Assembly (NCBI GenBank): GCA_012862575.1 | Contig: BLSF01000028.1 | Span: 434,001 to 498,000, forward strand | DNA length: 64,000 nucleotides | Origin: Parietichytrium sp. I65-24A | Lineage: Eukaryota > Sar > Bigyra > Thraustochytrida > Thraustochytriidae | Reading direction: 5' to 3' | Shown: positions 39,401 through 49,408 of the stretch, piece by piece | Layout: each line of letters starts with the position of its first letter | Numbering within the stretch: the stretch's first letter is position 1 | Notes under the pieces: model-generated | Told to the model about the DNA's origin: nothing | Databases searched by the model: none | What the model saw: the letters and a program-made list of their open reading frames with translations, nothing else | Translations under genes and position numbers: made by a program

Positions 39401-40558
39401 TAGGGGAGGGAGAATGTTGACAGCGACGGTGTCGGGGAGGTTTCACATAACCCTACCTGGTACTGTGAACCAAAGGTGATTGATTGACTGACATCGATTT
39501 TGAGCGGGGTGCCGATGGGTGCCAAACGGGGGGAACAAAGGGGCGGAAGTACGCTTAGGAGGCGCTACTGTGGTCACCTGAGAACGCATCTCATCTTCAT
39601 AACTAAGTTATAGCTACAGTTTTGGTATCGCGTATCTCGGATGGAGCTAGGGAGGAGTGTGATGGATGTCTCAACATAGCTTACTGCTATGCCTACTCTC
39701 GGAGGTGGCTGGGTTGGTTTTATCTCACTTTCATTGTGCGTACTCCATCTTGGTTCCTATAATTTCCATAGGAGCGAGTAATACACCTCCTTGGCCCATT
39801 GCGATGATAGCAGGGACTAAATGCAGTTTACTTAGACAAAGCAATAAGCCTGGGCACGCAGTGTGTCCTGGCCCACCTAATGGGCGGGTAAGAACTCTCA
39901 ACCCTCTCACCTTATACACCGTACACTTTTGACCGCAAATTCTCTGCTCCACCACGATTGACCACCAGCGCAGTTCACTTGTGTTCGCGATCTCGCCCCA
40001 ATCGCCCCGGCCCACTGACAGCGTCGCTTTCACGCATGCATAGGATCACTTCTTGGTAAAACACCTGCGCTGGTGCAAATCGCGACGCATCGCTCGCGCA
40101 CGAAACCCTTCTCGCATTCTGTAGGTCCTCTTCGCGTTGCTTCGCTTCGCTGAAGGGTCTGTTAATTCTATAGTGGCTGCCGTCGCGAACCTTTCGTGTC
40201 GGCGCTCAAGGCGTCAGCGATAACAGCGAAGCATCGCTCCTTTTGGAAATTTTGCTTTGGTTTCCAGGTCTGGGTCGGCGAGTACCCTCCACAGCTTCTC
40301 TTCCACTGGTGACGCCCTGTACGGCTCAATCTTGTTTTGTTCTTGCTCGCAGAATTGGTCGGGAGTCCCGAGGCGAAGATTCTCTTTGTTGTGGCCGAGA
40401 AAAAGCTCTGACCGAGGAGGTGTCGCGGTATTCATCACCGCATCAATTCGAGCAGCCGTTTTGACTTCTGTCGTGTTGGTGGGCCGAGCCATCTTTGGCT
40501 CTAGCTAGAACTTCGTCGCCCGAGATCGACGCTTCGAGTTTGGAAAGGAATTTTCACG
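36498..40558. other. 4-kb region without a supported gene
   Basis: The longest gene-free stretch of the window. From about 36950 to 38400 the base composition becomes AT-richer, with many GATC/CGATCG words, and broken frames appear on both strands, for example 37319-37501. None shows a domain. A GTACTCGAGTAC element lies at 38556-38567. Between about 39300 and 40550 the sequence is mixed and probably includes promoter and 5' leader of the NIPA gene at 40559. I found no tRNA or snRNA in it by eye. It could be a decayed gene or element, or ordinary non-coding DNA. Confidence 0.5.
38556..38567. promoter_or_regulatory. GTACTCGAGTAC palindrome
   Basis: A perfect copy of the recurring 12-bp element, preceded by ACTCA and followed by CGG. 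It lies about 2 kb from the nearest start codon, in the 4-kb gene-free stretch. Confidence 0.4.
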
Positions 40559-42418
40559 ATGGATACTGTACTCGAAGATGTGCTTTTTAGGTTGCTAGAT
40601 TCGAAGGACGATGAATGGAGCAACATGACTTCGTACCCCAAACACGATAGCGCTTTTGTAGCTTGCTTCAATATTTCTTCGGAAGTAGCATGCACTCCAT
40701 CGGATACAGATAGCTCTTTGTGGGGGGTTGGAGTTGCCGTGTCAATAATAGGATCCATTTTGAGCAATTTTGGAGTGAACACGCAAAAGTATTCCATGAT
40801 CAAAGAGATTCGAGCGGGAACAACGCGTTCCTACATCAAGCAACCAATCTGGATGCTCGGCCTTTTAATGGTTTTCTTGGGAGCCGTCGCTGACTTTGGC
40901 GCTTTGGGATTTGCCGCTCAGAGTTTGATCACTCCAGTCGGAGGGTTCACAATGGTTGCAAATCTCTTCTTTGCATCTATGTGGCTTGGGGAGACAATTA
41001 CCAAACTCGATCTTGCATCGACTGGGCTCATCATTGTCGGCATCATCCTCGTTGCTGCTTTTGCGGACAAGAGCTCGCAGTGTTTTACTGTCGACAATCT
41101 GCGATGTCTGTATACGAGGCCTCAATTCATAGCCTACGCTGTTGTTATCGGGGCAACGATCATCGGTATCTATGCCATCATTGTTGTTGTCCGCAAGAGG
41201 GTCGCAAAGCTTCAAGAGAAGGAGGAGACTGCTTCCAAGTCGTACTCCCGGTATAGAACTGTTTTCCCGCTGCTATGTGCGTCTTTGTCCGGACTCATTG
41301 GTGCTCAAAGCGTTTTGTTCGCGAAGAGTTCAATTGAGATTCTCAAGTCTGCTTTCCGAGGAAACCCCGAGTTTGCTCGCTTTGAGACATATTTTATTGT
41401 TATTGCTATGCTTGCAGCAATATTTGGGCAGATTCATTGGCTGGCCATGGGTTTGAAAGAATTCGATGCAGTCATTATGGTCCCAGTATTTCAGTGTGTG
41501 TTTGTGGTGTTCACCATCATCGGTGGCGGGGCCTACTTCGCCGAGTTTAGAGGCTTCAATAAGCTTCAGACCATCATGTTCCCTGTTGGTGTTCTCGTAC
41601 TAGTTCTTGGTGTGCTCGGACTTGCTCTTCATGAGTCTCGGTCAGCAGAGGAGCTCTTGGATGACGGTTCCGTCACTGTTCTTGGCGAGGAGTCTGATCT
41701 GGAGTGTGGTGACAAAGATGGAAAGGATTGTTCATCGCCTGGCCATTTTGGCGGAGCCTCTTCGGACTCCAATGACGATGATGCCGACAGTCGATCCGAG
41801 AATGGAGTATCTATCAACCTCTCGACGAATGGCGCAGATTCGGTAAAATCACCTGGGCAAACCCCTTCTTCTGAGCATGGTGCCTCCCCAAGAGAGCGAG
41901 ACAGTGCTGCTCTGCGAAGGAGTGTGTCACGATACGACGAGTTTAATCGCCTTCTTCCATATGGCGCTGTCGCCGGGCGCCTTACCCCCGCATTACTGCT
42001 TTGGAATGAAATGGAGCCCATTTTCCACCGTCACGGACACGGGGCTAGCTTTACCTTCGGACAGCACCACAGCGATGACCAGCCTTCCGCGCAGTCTCAC
42101 AGCCTGTCTTCCTCATTTAGCCTGGATAACCTTCGCCGGCTCTCAGTACCGCATCGGCGGTCACCTCGTCATTCCACATCTCGCCAGCCGAGTGACAATG
42201 CTGACAAACCTGACTCACCTTCACAGAAAAGCGGTCGGGATAAAGCTGCAAGTTTTGCGGGGATTGAGCATCTCCTCTCAACGAGTCAGAAGAATCTTCC
42301 TGTGCAGGAAGACTCTAGCTCTGAAAGTTTAAGTGATGTCGAGGAGGAGTCTGAGGATGAGGCCGACAAAGGCAGCAAACCCAAGTCCAAGTCCAAGAAG
42401 AGTTCCAAAGGCAAATAA
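40559..42418 (+). CDS. NIPA-type magnesium transporter (619 aa)
   Basis: A single exon from ATG 40559 (ACGATGG). Residues about 53-355 hold nine hydrophobic spans in the NIPA/DMT pattern. The first span is followed by NFGVNTQKYS, the third region contains ADFGALGFAAQSLITPVGG, and the fourth carries FFASMWLGET. These are the conserved parts of the NIPA (DUF803) family, which transports Mg2+ in endosomal or plasma membranes. An N-terminal extension of about 50 residues has two N-glycosylation-like sites. The C-terminal 260 residues are a Ser/Asp-rich, probably disordered cytosolic tail ending in KSKSKKSSKGK; typical NIPA proteins (330-400 aa) lack it. The tail may carry phosphorylation-based control, which is inference. 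Confidence 0.9.
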   Translation: MDTVLEDVLFRLLDSKDDEWSNMTSYPKHDSAFVACFNISSEVACTPSDTDSSLWGVGVAVSIIGSILSNFGVNTQKYSMIKEIRAGTTRSYIKQPIWMLGLLMVFLGAVADFGALGFAAQSLITPVGGFTMVANLFFASMWLGETITKLDLASTGLIIVGIILVAAFADKSSQCFTVDNLRCLYTRPQFIAYAVVIGATIIGIYAIIVVVRKRVAKLQEKEETASKSYSRYRTVFPLLCASLSGLIGAQSVLFAKSSIEILKSAFRGNPEFARFETYFIVIAMLAAIFGQIHWLAMGLKEFDAVIMVPVFQCVFVVFTIIGGGAYFAEFRGFNKLQTIMFPVGVLVLVLGVLGLALHESRSAEELLDDGSVTVLGEESDLECGDKDGKDCSSPGHFGGASSDSNDDDADSRSENGVSINLSTNGADSVKSPGQTPSSEHGASPRERDSAALRRSVSRYDEFNRLLPYGAVAGRLTPALLLWNEMEPIFHRHGHGASFTFGQHHSDDQPSAQSHSLSSSFSLDNLRRLSVPHRRSPRHSTSRQPSDNADKPDSPSQKSGRDKAASFAGIEHLLSTSQKNLPVQEDSSSESLSDVEEESEDEADKGSKPKSKSKKSSKGK

Positions 42419-43014
42419 TAGAATAGAGCTTGTCTGCTGGAAGTAGTGCGATAGTGTACTGTACCATACTTGCGCTGTTGTAAGATTGACTGTGAGTTGA
42501 TAGTCCTTCTGCTTGAGAACGTTTGAAGAGTCGTTCGTTGTGTTGAATTGCTGATCGGTATGAATGACATAAAAATTTACAAACAACAACAAATTTTGAA
42601 ATGACACCCCACCTTCCGATAGAGTTTGTTTACGCTCTCACTTCGTGGCTTCAAAATGATTGATTGATCTTTTTGATCTGTTCTGAAAAAAATTCTAAGA
42701 TTACTACTAGTAGTTGCTGTAAAGTTCAAGGAGCGATTCTGTGTTCGCTATGTTTCCGTTTCACAAGGTTCCCCGTGACAATGCCTCACATGTCTCACGT
42801 AATTTCGAGTAGTAGAGTACCTTGGCCTATTTATGACCATGCACGATTTAATTTGGACCGCTCTTACACTCTCTGCTAAGTTATTGAGATTGAACTCTAG
42901 CTAGAGGTGGACAAGTGCACAGACACTTGAAAGGTGATAGCACAATTTGGAAACAATGAGGGCGCGGGCGAGGGGCCAAGCAGGGAGCCGAGAAAAGTTG
43001 GAGAGACCCATGAA
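42419..43014. other. Spacer between tandem genes
   Basis: An AT-rich 3' flank of the NIPA gene, then a short region leading to the coiled-coil gene. The frame is open back to 42934, but the first ATG is at 43015. Confidence 0.5.
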
Positions 43015-45609
43015 ATGCCCAAGAAACGCTATTCTCCTGACTTGAGCGGCGTGCGGCCGAACGCGCCGCCACAGCTCCTCGTCGGGCAGAATGGACTTGC
43101 TGAGCCCAAGGCGTCGAGGGTAGCGTGTACAAAAGGTGATGAGTCGCCGCTGGCGCGAAGGCGACTGGGGAATAGCAACTCCCCGCGCTTGTCGCATGTA
43201 GCTGATCGACCTGTTGGCGTAGTTCAGAATCGGAAAGAGTTCCTTCGAGAAATCGGCGCGACTTCGTGGAAATTCCAACAGAACTTCAAAAGCATCCATG
43301 TGGAAGACGACCTGGCAAGGAGTGTGCTTCACTCCAAAAATGTGAAAAATATTGACATAATCGAGACTTGGATCGAGAATGTTTTATCCCGTGATCACGT
43401 GCCACTCGACAAACAAGACGATGCCTGCACAGAAGAATCTATTCGCGCTGCTGGAGCTCGGCACGAGCTGGAAGCACTCGGGCTCGATCGAGCGACGCTG
43501 CTCGGCAACGGAGTGAGTGAAGACGACATAAACAGGGTATACAGAGCAATGTACGTCTACTCTGTAGGTTTTCACCACTGTGTCCGAGAAGTCGTCGGCT
43601 CTCCAAACACGAAATTGGACAATCTTCTAGGAAAAATTTGGAGAGCGTATTCGATGATTCTAGAGAGAAGCTCGATTGTACTTTGCCCGGATGGCTTGGC
43701 GTCGCTGGAAAGAGTGCACAACGTTTTACTAGAAAGGGTTCGGCACCAGCATCAGCAAGAACTCCAAGCTTTGGACAGTCTGAGGCTTCAGGAGGCGGAG
43801 TCAAAGGCAATGGTCCTCCAGCAGAAATCTGAGAAAGAGATGGAGATTGGGCTGTTGAACCAGCAACTCGGTGACATGAAGAAGCAGCAGATCCTGCTCG
43901 AAAACGTAGCAAAGGAGAAGCAAATCGAAATCAGCCAACGAGAAGCCGATATGTGCAGTCTTGAACAAAGGATCCAAGAAATGGAAGCCAGAATGCGTGG
44001 GGACGCTCTGGAGTATCGTAAGCAATACGAGGAAAACACGGCTTTGAAGGGGTCAATCCGAGAATTGCAAGAGACGTTGAGTTCGAAAGAAGCATTCCAG
44101 GAAGAGTCCATCAGGAACGTAGATGACTTGAGAAGACAATTGCAAGCAGCAAGAGCGGATTTGGACCAATCCGAGGAGAGGAGAGCTCTTCACGAGAAGA
44201 ATTTGCGAGAGCTGCGCGAAGAAAATGCATCAAATGTCCGACAAGCCAACGTGTACAAGAGGTCAGTGCAGCAGTTGGAGGACCGCTTAGCAGTACAGCA
44301 AGAAGAGCTGCGACAAACTAAAGGTGACACCAATTCGACGAAGAGGGTAATTGACGAGCTCACACGGAAGTTGGAGTCCACGGAATCTCAGCTCAAACAA
44401 GAAACGCAAAAGCATTCCATCGTGCGGAAAGAGCTCATGAAACTTTCCAGTGGGTACAACGAAGCGCGAAGAAAGGTCACGACTCTGAGCTCGTCAAATG
44501 CTACTCTGGAAAGCCAGAACATTACACTTTCAGAGCAAGTCGGGAAGCTTTCAAGCTCCAGGGCAGAATTGAAGAACGATTTGAACAAGACTCTCCAGGA
44601 GGTGGAGGAGCTAGAAGGACAGCTCGAGTCTGTTTTAAAACAATACGATGCAGAACGAGAGAAAAATTCGGATTTGCAGAAACAGCTCGCTGAACGCATC
44701 ATGGACCTTGGTACGGCTGAAGAGTCGCTCAAGAAAACAAAAAACACACTTGCAGAAAAACAAGAACAACTTGCACAATCACGGATTCAAATTTCGAGCT
44801 TGGACAACAAGCTCCATCTAGAACGCACTAATTGCCTGGAAATGGAGGAGGGATACAAGGCGCAACTGTTGGCACATCGTCAAGAAAGCCAAGAGCTGCG
44901 TGATTTGCTAAATGACGCGTGCTTGGAGCGAGACTCGGTTCTTTCACGCGCCAAAGACGCCGAGTCCGAAATCGTCAAGGCTCATGAGAGGGCTCGACAG
45001 ATTGCAACAAAATCTGTAGAGCTTACAAAGTACCAGTCTCAGATTGATGGTCTTGAAGAGGAGCTGGAGCGCTCACACAAAGAGTTTGTGAAGGCAGAGG
45101 ATGTTGTGAATGGGCTTTCGGAGGATCTCATGAGAATATTTCAACTCGTTTCTCCTGACAAGATACAGTCCAACGAACTTGCCGAGAAGGCGGCCATGGA
45201 GGAAGCCGAGATGGACGCGAAGGCCACTGGCAATAGTAGGAGAACTTCGATGGCTCTTGTTCGGCTCCACGTTCGCCGAGGAATGCTCCGGGATCTCGAA
45301 AACGGGGTGCGCAGATTGTGCGATTTGTTGAAACTGGAGGTCGCTGCCAGAAAGTCTGGCCAGGCAAGCGCAGAGAGAGAAAGAGAGTTAGCGCTTGCAC
45401 AGGCCGAAGCTCGGTTGAAGGAGCAGCTTGAAGTGAAGTCAAAATTAAATGCACAGCTACAATCGAGTTTGCACGAAGCAGAAGAGCAACTAAAGGCACT
45501 AGCACGAAAATTCAAGAGTTATCATCTTGAGCAGAAGGTGGACGACCCCGACCTTTTGCAGCAGCTGGAAACACTGCTTTCGGGCATAGACAATGCAGAT
45601 TCCACGTGA
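43015..45609 (+). CDS. Long coiled-coil protein, possibly TSNAXIP1-like / flagellar (864 aa or longer)
   Basis: The start is the first ATG of the frame, at 43015. Residues about 95-225 form a helical domain with GVSEDDINRVYRAMYVYSVG and KIWRAYSMILERSSI, which recalls the N-terminal domain of TSNAXIP1-type proteins. From about 240 to 850 the chain is continuous heptad coiled coil, rich in Glu, Lys, Gln and Leu. No motor, kinase or membrane region is present, so a structural role in cilia, centrosome or cytoskeleton is the best guess. The stop TGA overlaps a perfect donor (ACGTGAGT). A frame downstream stays open to 45864, so a further C-terminal exon is possible, although the nearest acceptor would make a 33-nt intron, shorter than any other here. 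Confidence 0.75.
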   Translation: MPKKRYSPDLSGVRPNAPPQLLVGQNGLAEPKASRVACTKGDESPLARRRLGNSNSPRLSHVADRPVGVVQNRKEFLREIGATSWKFQQNFKSIHVEDDLARSVLHSKNVKNIDIIETWIENVLSRDHVPLDKQDDACTEESIRAAGARHELEALGLDRATLLGNGVSEDDINRVYRAMYVYSVGFHHCVREVVGSPNTKLDNLLGKIWRAYSMILERSSIVLCPDGLASLERVHNVLLERVRHQHQQELQALDSLRLQEAESKAMVLQQKSEKEMEIGLLNQQLGDMKKQQILLENVAKEKQIEISQREADMCSLEQRIQEMEARMRGDALEYRKQYEENTALKGSIRELQETLSSKEAFQEESIRNVDDLRRQLQAARADLDQSEERRALHEKNLRELREENASNVRQANVYKRSVQQLEDRLAVQQEELRQTKGDTNSTKRVIDELTRKLESTESQLKQETQKHSIVRKELMKLSSGYNEARRKVTTLSSSNATLESQNITLSEQVGKLSSSRAELKNDLNKTLQEVEELEGQLESVLKQYDAEREKNSDLQKQLAERIMDLGTAEESLKKTKNTLAEKQEQLAQSRIQISSLDNKLHLERTNCLEMEEGYKAQLLAHRQESQELRDLLNDACLERDSVLSRAKDAESEIVKAHERARQIATKSVELTKYQSQIDGLEEELERSHKEFVKAEDVVNGLSEDLMRIFQLVSPDKIQSNELAEKAAMEEAEMDAKATGNSRRTSMALVRLHVRRGMLRDLENGVRRLCDLLKLEVAARKSGQASAERERELALAQAEARLKEQLEVKSKLNAQLQSSLHEAEEQLKALARKFKSYHLEQKVDDPDLLQQLETLLSGIDNADST

Positions 45610-45995
45610 GTTTTATTGCTCGCTTCAACTCTGAGCAGTTTCAATTTATTACGCAAGAGTGCTTTGCACTCGAATCAGTGGAAAATGGCGGAAGTCGCTG
45701 AGCCTCACCGCAGCCGACCCTCCAAGACCTGGCGGTTGAAGAGACTATTCAATTTTTCGAAGTTACAGACAATTTCTGCAGGAGTCATCCTAGAGAGGGA
45801 AAAAAAAAGAACAAGAGTTTGCCATGTCAACCTAGTGTGCACAGCAACGTATATTTGCTATTAGCACTTGCCAATTGTTCTTTTTATGCTCCGTCGCCCA
45901 TGTTAATGTTCCTCCTTCCGGCTGAAAATAAGACTTTTTCGCAAGGAGTTCGGTGTAAAGTTTAATGTGTTTTTTTTTAACGTAGTTTTAAAGTA
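45610..45995. other. Convergent spacer
   Basis: This lies between the coiled-coil gene and the end of the F-box/WD40 gene. The first 255 bases keep an open plus-strand frame that may be a last exon of the upstream gene. The remainder is T-rich 3' flank. Confidence 0.4.
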
Positions 45996-47519
45996 TCATT
46001 TTGATTGTTCTGTAGACTGTTGTCCGCCTTCAGAACTATTCAGATGCACTGTCCAAAGCACAACGGCTTTGTCCAAACCGCACGTCACTGCTCTCGGGCC
46101 TTGAACATCGACGTCGTACAAAGGCTTATCACCATGCTCTAGCTCTCGGAGCACTACAAAGTCCGATCTTGTCTGGGATCGGAGGCGAAGTATGCCGTCT
46201 GAACACGCGCAATATACGATGCCAAAGTCTTTCTTGAGGGCATTGATGTGGTATGGCTCTACCAGCTTCTGAAGCAGCACGCCATTCTCTACGTCCCAGA
46301 TACACACGATTCCGTCGTTTTGACGAAGGCTCAGATTTGAAGTTGAAAAAACTTTGGTTCCAGCTACGAGGATGCATGAGATTGTGGACTCATTGTGTAG
46401 CTCTGGGTCGAAAGAATGCTTTCGCGAGCCAAGCTCCAAGTCCCAGATGAACACTTGGCCTTTTGCAGACCCAGTAGCAAGAGTATTGCCTTGGAAATGA
46501 AGGCATGAAACCCCTTGCGAGTGGCATGGCGGAGAAACCCAGGCCGTCTGACAAGACGGATATGCCCACACGCGAACTGTGCAGTCATAGCTTCCAGTCA
46601 CGATAAGGTTTTCGGCAACCTGAATTCGATGCACATCGTGATTATGGCCTAACAACTTATGCAAGAGAGAAGCGCTAGGCCAATGCCACACCCCAACAAA
46701 ATCGCGGCTACAACTAACCAGAATTTCCGACGAGATCATGATGACTCGGTAGACTGCGCTCGAGTGCCCGATGAGCTCTGCAACACATTTATCCTTGAAC
46801 ACACTCCAGATCTTAATTGTGGAGTCCTCTGAACATGTGACGGCCACTTGACCATCGAACCAAATTCCAAAGACCGAGCCGCTGTGAGACGCGACCTGCT
46901 TACTATGCTTGCTCCCAGCATCTTCCGTCAAGTTCACCATTCGTAGCGTTCTGTCCCAGGATGAGGACACAATAGTGTCAGTGCGGATACGAACGTGGCG
47001 TACCCTGTCCTTGTGTCCCAAAAAGACACTCTTCTCGATGGGGCTTCTAATCCAGCCAATCCGACTCCTTCCTTGTAGCTGGCAGAGCGCGCGCCACGAG
47101 TAATTACGCCACATCTTGAGATTGTCAATGAAGGTTGAATCAGAGTGCAAGCGAAGAAACTCTGATTTCCACAGGTCGTCCACCGATGGGTTCGAGCACC
47201 TGTGCCTCCAGCGCCTTGAAACGCACGTGCAAACCGCCATGCTATTCATATCCAGAAACTCGAGAACGTTCGTGCAGAGTACCCTTGGAAGGAGATCTAG
47301 GAAGTCCACTTGAGGAACAATGCTTAGCGCCCTGGTCTTTTTAGTCACCGCATTTCCCCCATACTCGCCACCGTACGCGTCTCCGGAGTGGCTTCCGTTG
47401 ATTTTCAAGATATCCCTCGCTAGCTGGCGCGCCACTGAGCCTTGTGCGAGAAGCCTTCGCAACGCTGCTCTCTGCCGCTCAACGTCCCACTCGACGAATT
47501 CTCCCAGCCAAGCCTCCAT
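45996..47519 (-). CDS. F-box and WD40-repeat protein (507 aa)
   Basis: A single exon from ATG 47519. An F-box lies at about residues 74-115 (LLPRVLCTNVLEFLDMNSM, then CTCVSRRWRH), the Skp1-binding motif of SCF ubiquitin ligases. From about 165 to 500 there are about seven WD40 blades, with GH near the start and a WD or equivalent at the end of each. Examples are the blades containing FLGHKDRV, ASHSGSV, IGHSSAV, LGHNHDV, CHSQGVSC and DGIVCIWDVE. The propeller would bind the substrate, making this the substrate receptor of an SCF E3 complex (FBXW type). The substrate is unknown. Its promoter region lies between it and the end of the MPI gene. Confidence 0.9.
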   Translation of the reverse strand: MEAWLGEFVEWDVERQRAALRRLLAQGSVARQLARDILKINGSHSGDAYGGEYGGNAVTKKTRALSIVPQVDFLDLLPRVLCTNVLEFLDMNSMAVCTCVSRRWRHRCSNPSVDDLWKSEFLRLHSDSTFIDNLKMWRNYSWRALCQLQGRSRIGWIRSPIEKSVFLGHKDRVRHVRIRTDTIVSSSWDRTLRMVNLTEDAGSKHSKQVASHSGSVFGIWFDGQVAVTCSEDSTIKIWSVFKDKCVAELIGHSSAVYRVIMISSEILVSCSRDFVGVWHWPSASLLHKLLGHNHDVHRIQVAENLIVTGSYDCTVRVWAYPSCQTAWVSPPCHSQGVSCLHFQGNTLATGSAKGQVFIWDLELGSRKHSFDPELHNESTISCILVAGTKVFSTSNLSLRQNDGIVCIWDVENGVLLQKLVEPYHINALKKDFGIVYCACSDGILRLRSQTRSDFVVLRELEHGDKPLYDVDVQGPRAVTCGLDKAVVLWTVHLNSSEGGQQSTEQSK

Positions 47520-48055
47520 CCTCGGCGAAAAGGGCTACGGGCCGTCGGCAAACACTCCCTCCAGTGCTTTGAGCCTCGCTTATTCCACAACGGAAGCAGA
47601 GCTGCAAGGCTGCAGCGGATGGGGCCACTGACACGATACGGTGACCCGAGGCTGCTGCACTCAGAAGGATATTGTCCTCGGACCCTCAGGCTCCCGCAGT
47701 GAGTAACGATAACGTGCCACCTATCTCCGTCAGAGTCCTTCCCCTCCTTCCCCCCCTAACTAGTGGCCGTAGTACTTTACTCTCCATCAGACGGAAGGGA
47801 AAAATACATGGCGAGACTGAGAAATCTACAGCTCAAATTCATTCCACATCGAGTGGCGGCCCCGAGCTTCCAACGAGCACGGTCAACCACGGACCGCGCA
47901 AATGAAGAGAAAATCGACTTGTCATCCTCGAAGTTTCAAGATGAATTGGTTTTAGCTTGTGGAATTTTTTTGAAAAAGTGATGTACGAGGAAAGTGAGTG
48001 ACTGACATGTGACTGCTCTGATCGATACTTTTCGAAGATTGACCGGCCGGTTCGA
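47520..48055. other. Promoter of F-box/WD40 gene and 3' flank of MPI gene
   Basis: No independent gene is visible. Short frames on the plus strand are not supported by motifs or starts. Confidence 0.5.
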
Positions 48056-49408
48056 TCAGAATGCTCCTTTGACGGAGGCTCTGAAAAGAATGAGGTTCGA
48101 GGATCCTGTGTTTTGGACACTGATTTTTGCCTCGGCAGAGACAAAAAAGATATCGCCACGCTTAGCATTTTGGGCTGTCTCATTTCCAGCATCGGAGAGC
48201 TGCCCTTCGCCTTCAAGCACAAGGATGACACACGCAAAGTTGGAGGAGTCGAGCGCGAGGCTTTCGCCTTGGGAGAGCACTACCCGCTCAAGCTGAAACT
48301 CATCCACAGCGGGATCGGGCGGACTGTAAAGCTTGCTGTTCTTGCTGATTTCCTTGCCTTCAAGCAGGTTTCCAGGATGAAACTCAGCGCCCTCGTGTTT
48401 TGGTTGCCGATAAGTAAGCATTGAAATCAGTGTATCAACATCACGGAGTTTTGGCGTCAGTCCTGCGCGCACAACGTTGTCTGAACATGCCATAATCTCA
48501 GCGCAATCACCAGCAAGGTACGCGTGTGGTTCGTTGGCGCCAAGGAACACAGCCTGGCCAGGCTCGAGAACCCTGTAGCACATCAAGTATGCGCAAAATA
48601 CGCCCACATCGCCAGGGTATTGGCTGATTAGGCGAAGAACAAGCTTGTCCACCTCGTTGAGACTATCTTGCGCATTCAAGCGCTTGTCTAGCTTCTCAAC
48701 CTGGGCCTTCACGAGGTCTGCTTGCGAAGACATGAGAGCTGCAAAGATTGTCTTCAAGTTCGCCTTTTGAGTACTCTCTTCCGAGCTGCCAAGCTTACTG
48801 CTATCTCCCAGCAAGGCCTTGCAATCTTCATCAGCGCAAAGGAGCTCTTCAAGTTCTGGGGTGCGATTGATATGGCCCACAACTTCATCCAGCGGCAAGA
48901 ACCCTGCAAGCGCCTCGAAAGGGGTGATTGCGCAAGCCATTTCAGGCTTGTGATTTGGGTCTTTGTAAATGTCTGGATAGTTCTCAAACAGTTTTTCAGC
49001 AGATGACTTGTCCGGGTGAGCCTGGGCAAAAAAAAAGGTGAACTGGGTTAGAAACTCTCGATGACAGAATGTTTTCGGCAAGGGTCAGGAATAACGTACC
49101 TGAATTGAAAGAGCGGTCTCCACGGAGAGAATTTTGAACAGATAAGGCAGCCCGCCACTCGCATCTTGTGACCCTACTTTCATGGTGTTCGGATTCTCGG
49201 CAAGGAAGTCAGAGAGAAGAACCTTTTCTCCGGACTCAAGAATGACTTTGGATGGTCCGTTTGGATGAGTGCCCATCCACAGTTCCGCATATGGTGAGCT
49301 AGGATCAATTTCTGTGCCTTGCTCCTTCACGAGCTGGGCCACCGTGCTCTCGGCTCCGATCTTGCCCCAGGCATACTTTTGTGCGGCACACTCCAAGCGA
49401 AGCAACAT
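48056..49408 (-). CDS. MPI: Mannose-6-phosphate isomerase, type I (424 aa, one intron)
   Basis: Exons 49408-49100 and 49021-48056 are joined by a 78-nt intron (GTACGT to TTGCCCAG, phase 0). Splicing restores the metal-binding motif ETALSIQAHPDK across the junction. The enzyme interconverts fructose-6-phosphate and mannose-6-phosphate and so supplies GDP-mannose for glycosylation and cell-wall or scale sugars. The zinc ligands are visible: Gln and His in SIQAHPDK, Glu in NHKPEMACAI and His in ANEPHAYLAGD. The N-terminal LRLECAAQKYAWGKIG is the usual family start, and the length matches other eukaryotic MPI proteins. The protein is cytosolic, with no targeting signal. The gene is divergent from the cytochrome b561 gene, 1 kb away. 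Confidence 0.95.

Noticed and set aside
39440-39480. CCTACCTGG stretch resembling the start of U1 snRNA
   Set aside because: The match is short, the ACTTACCTG core is not present, and no following stem-loops fit.
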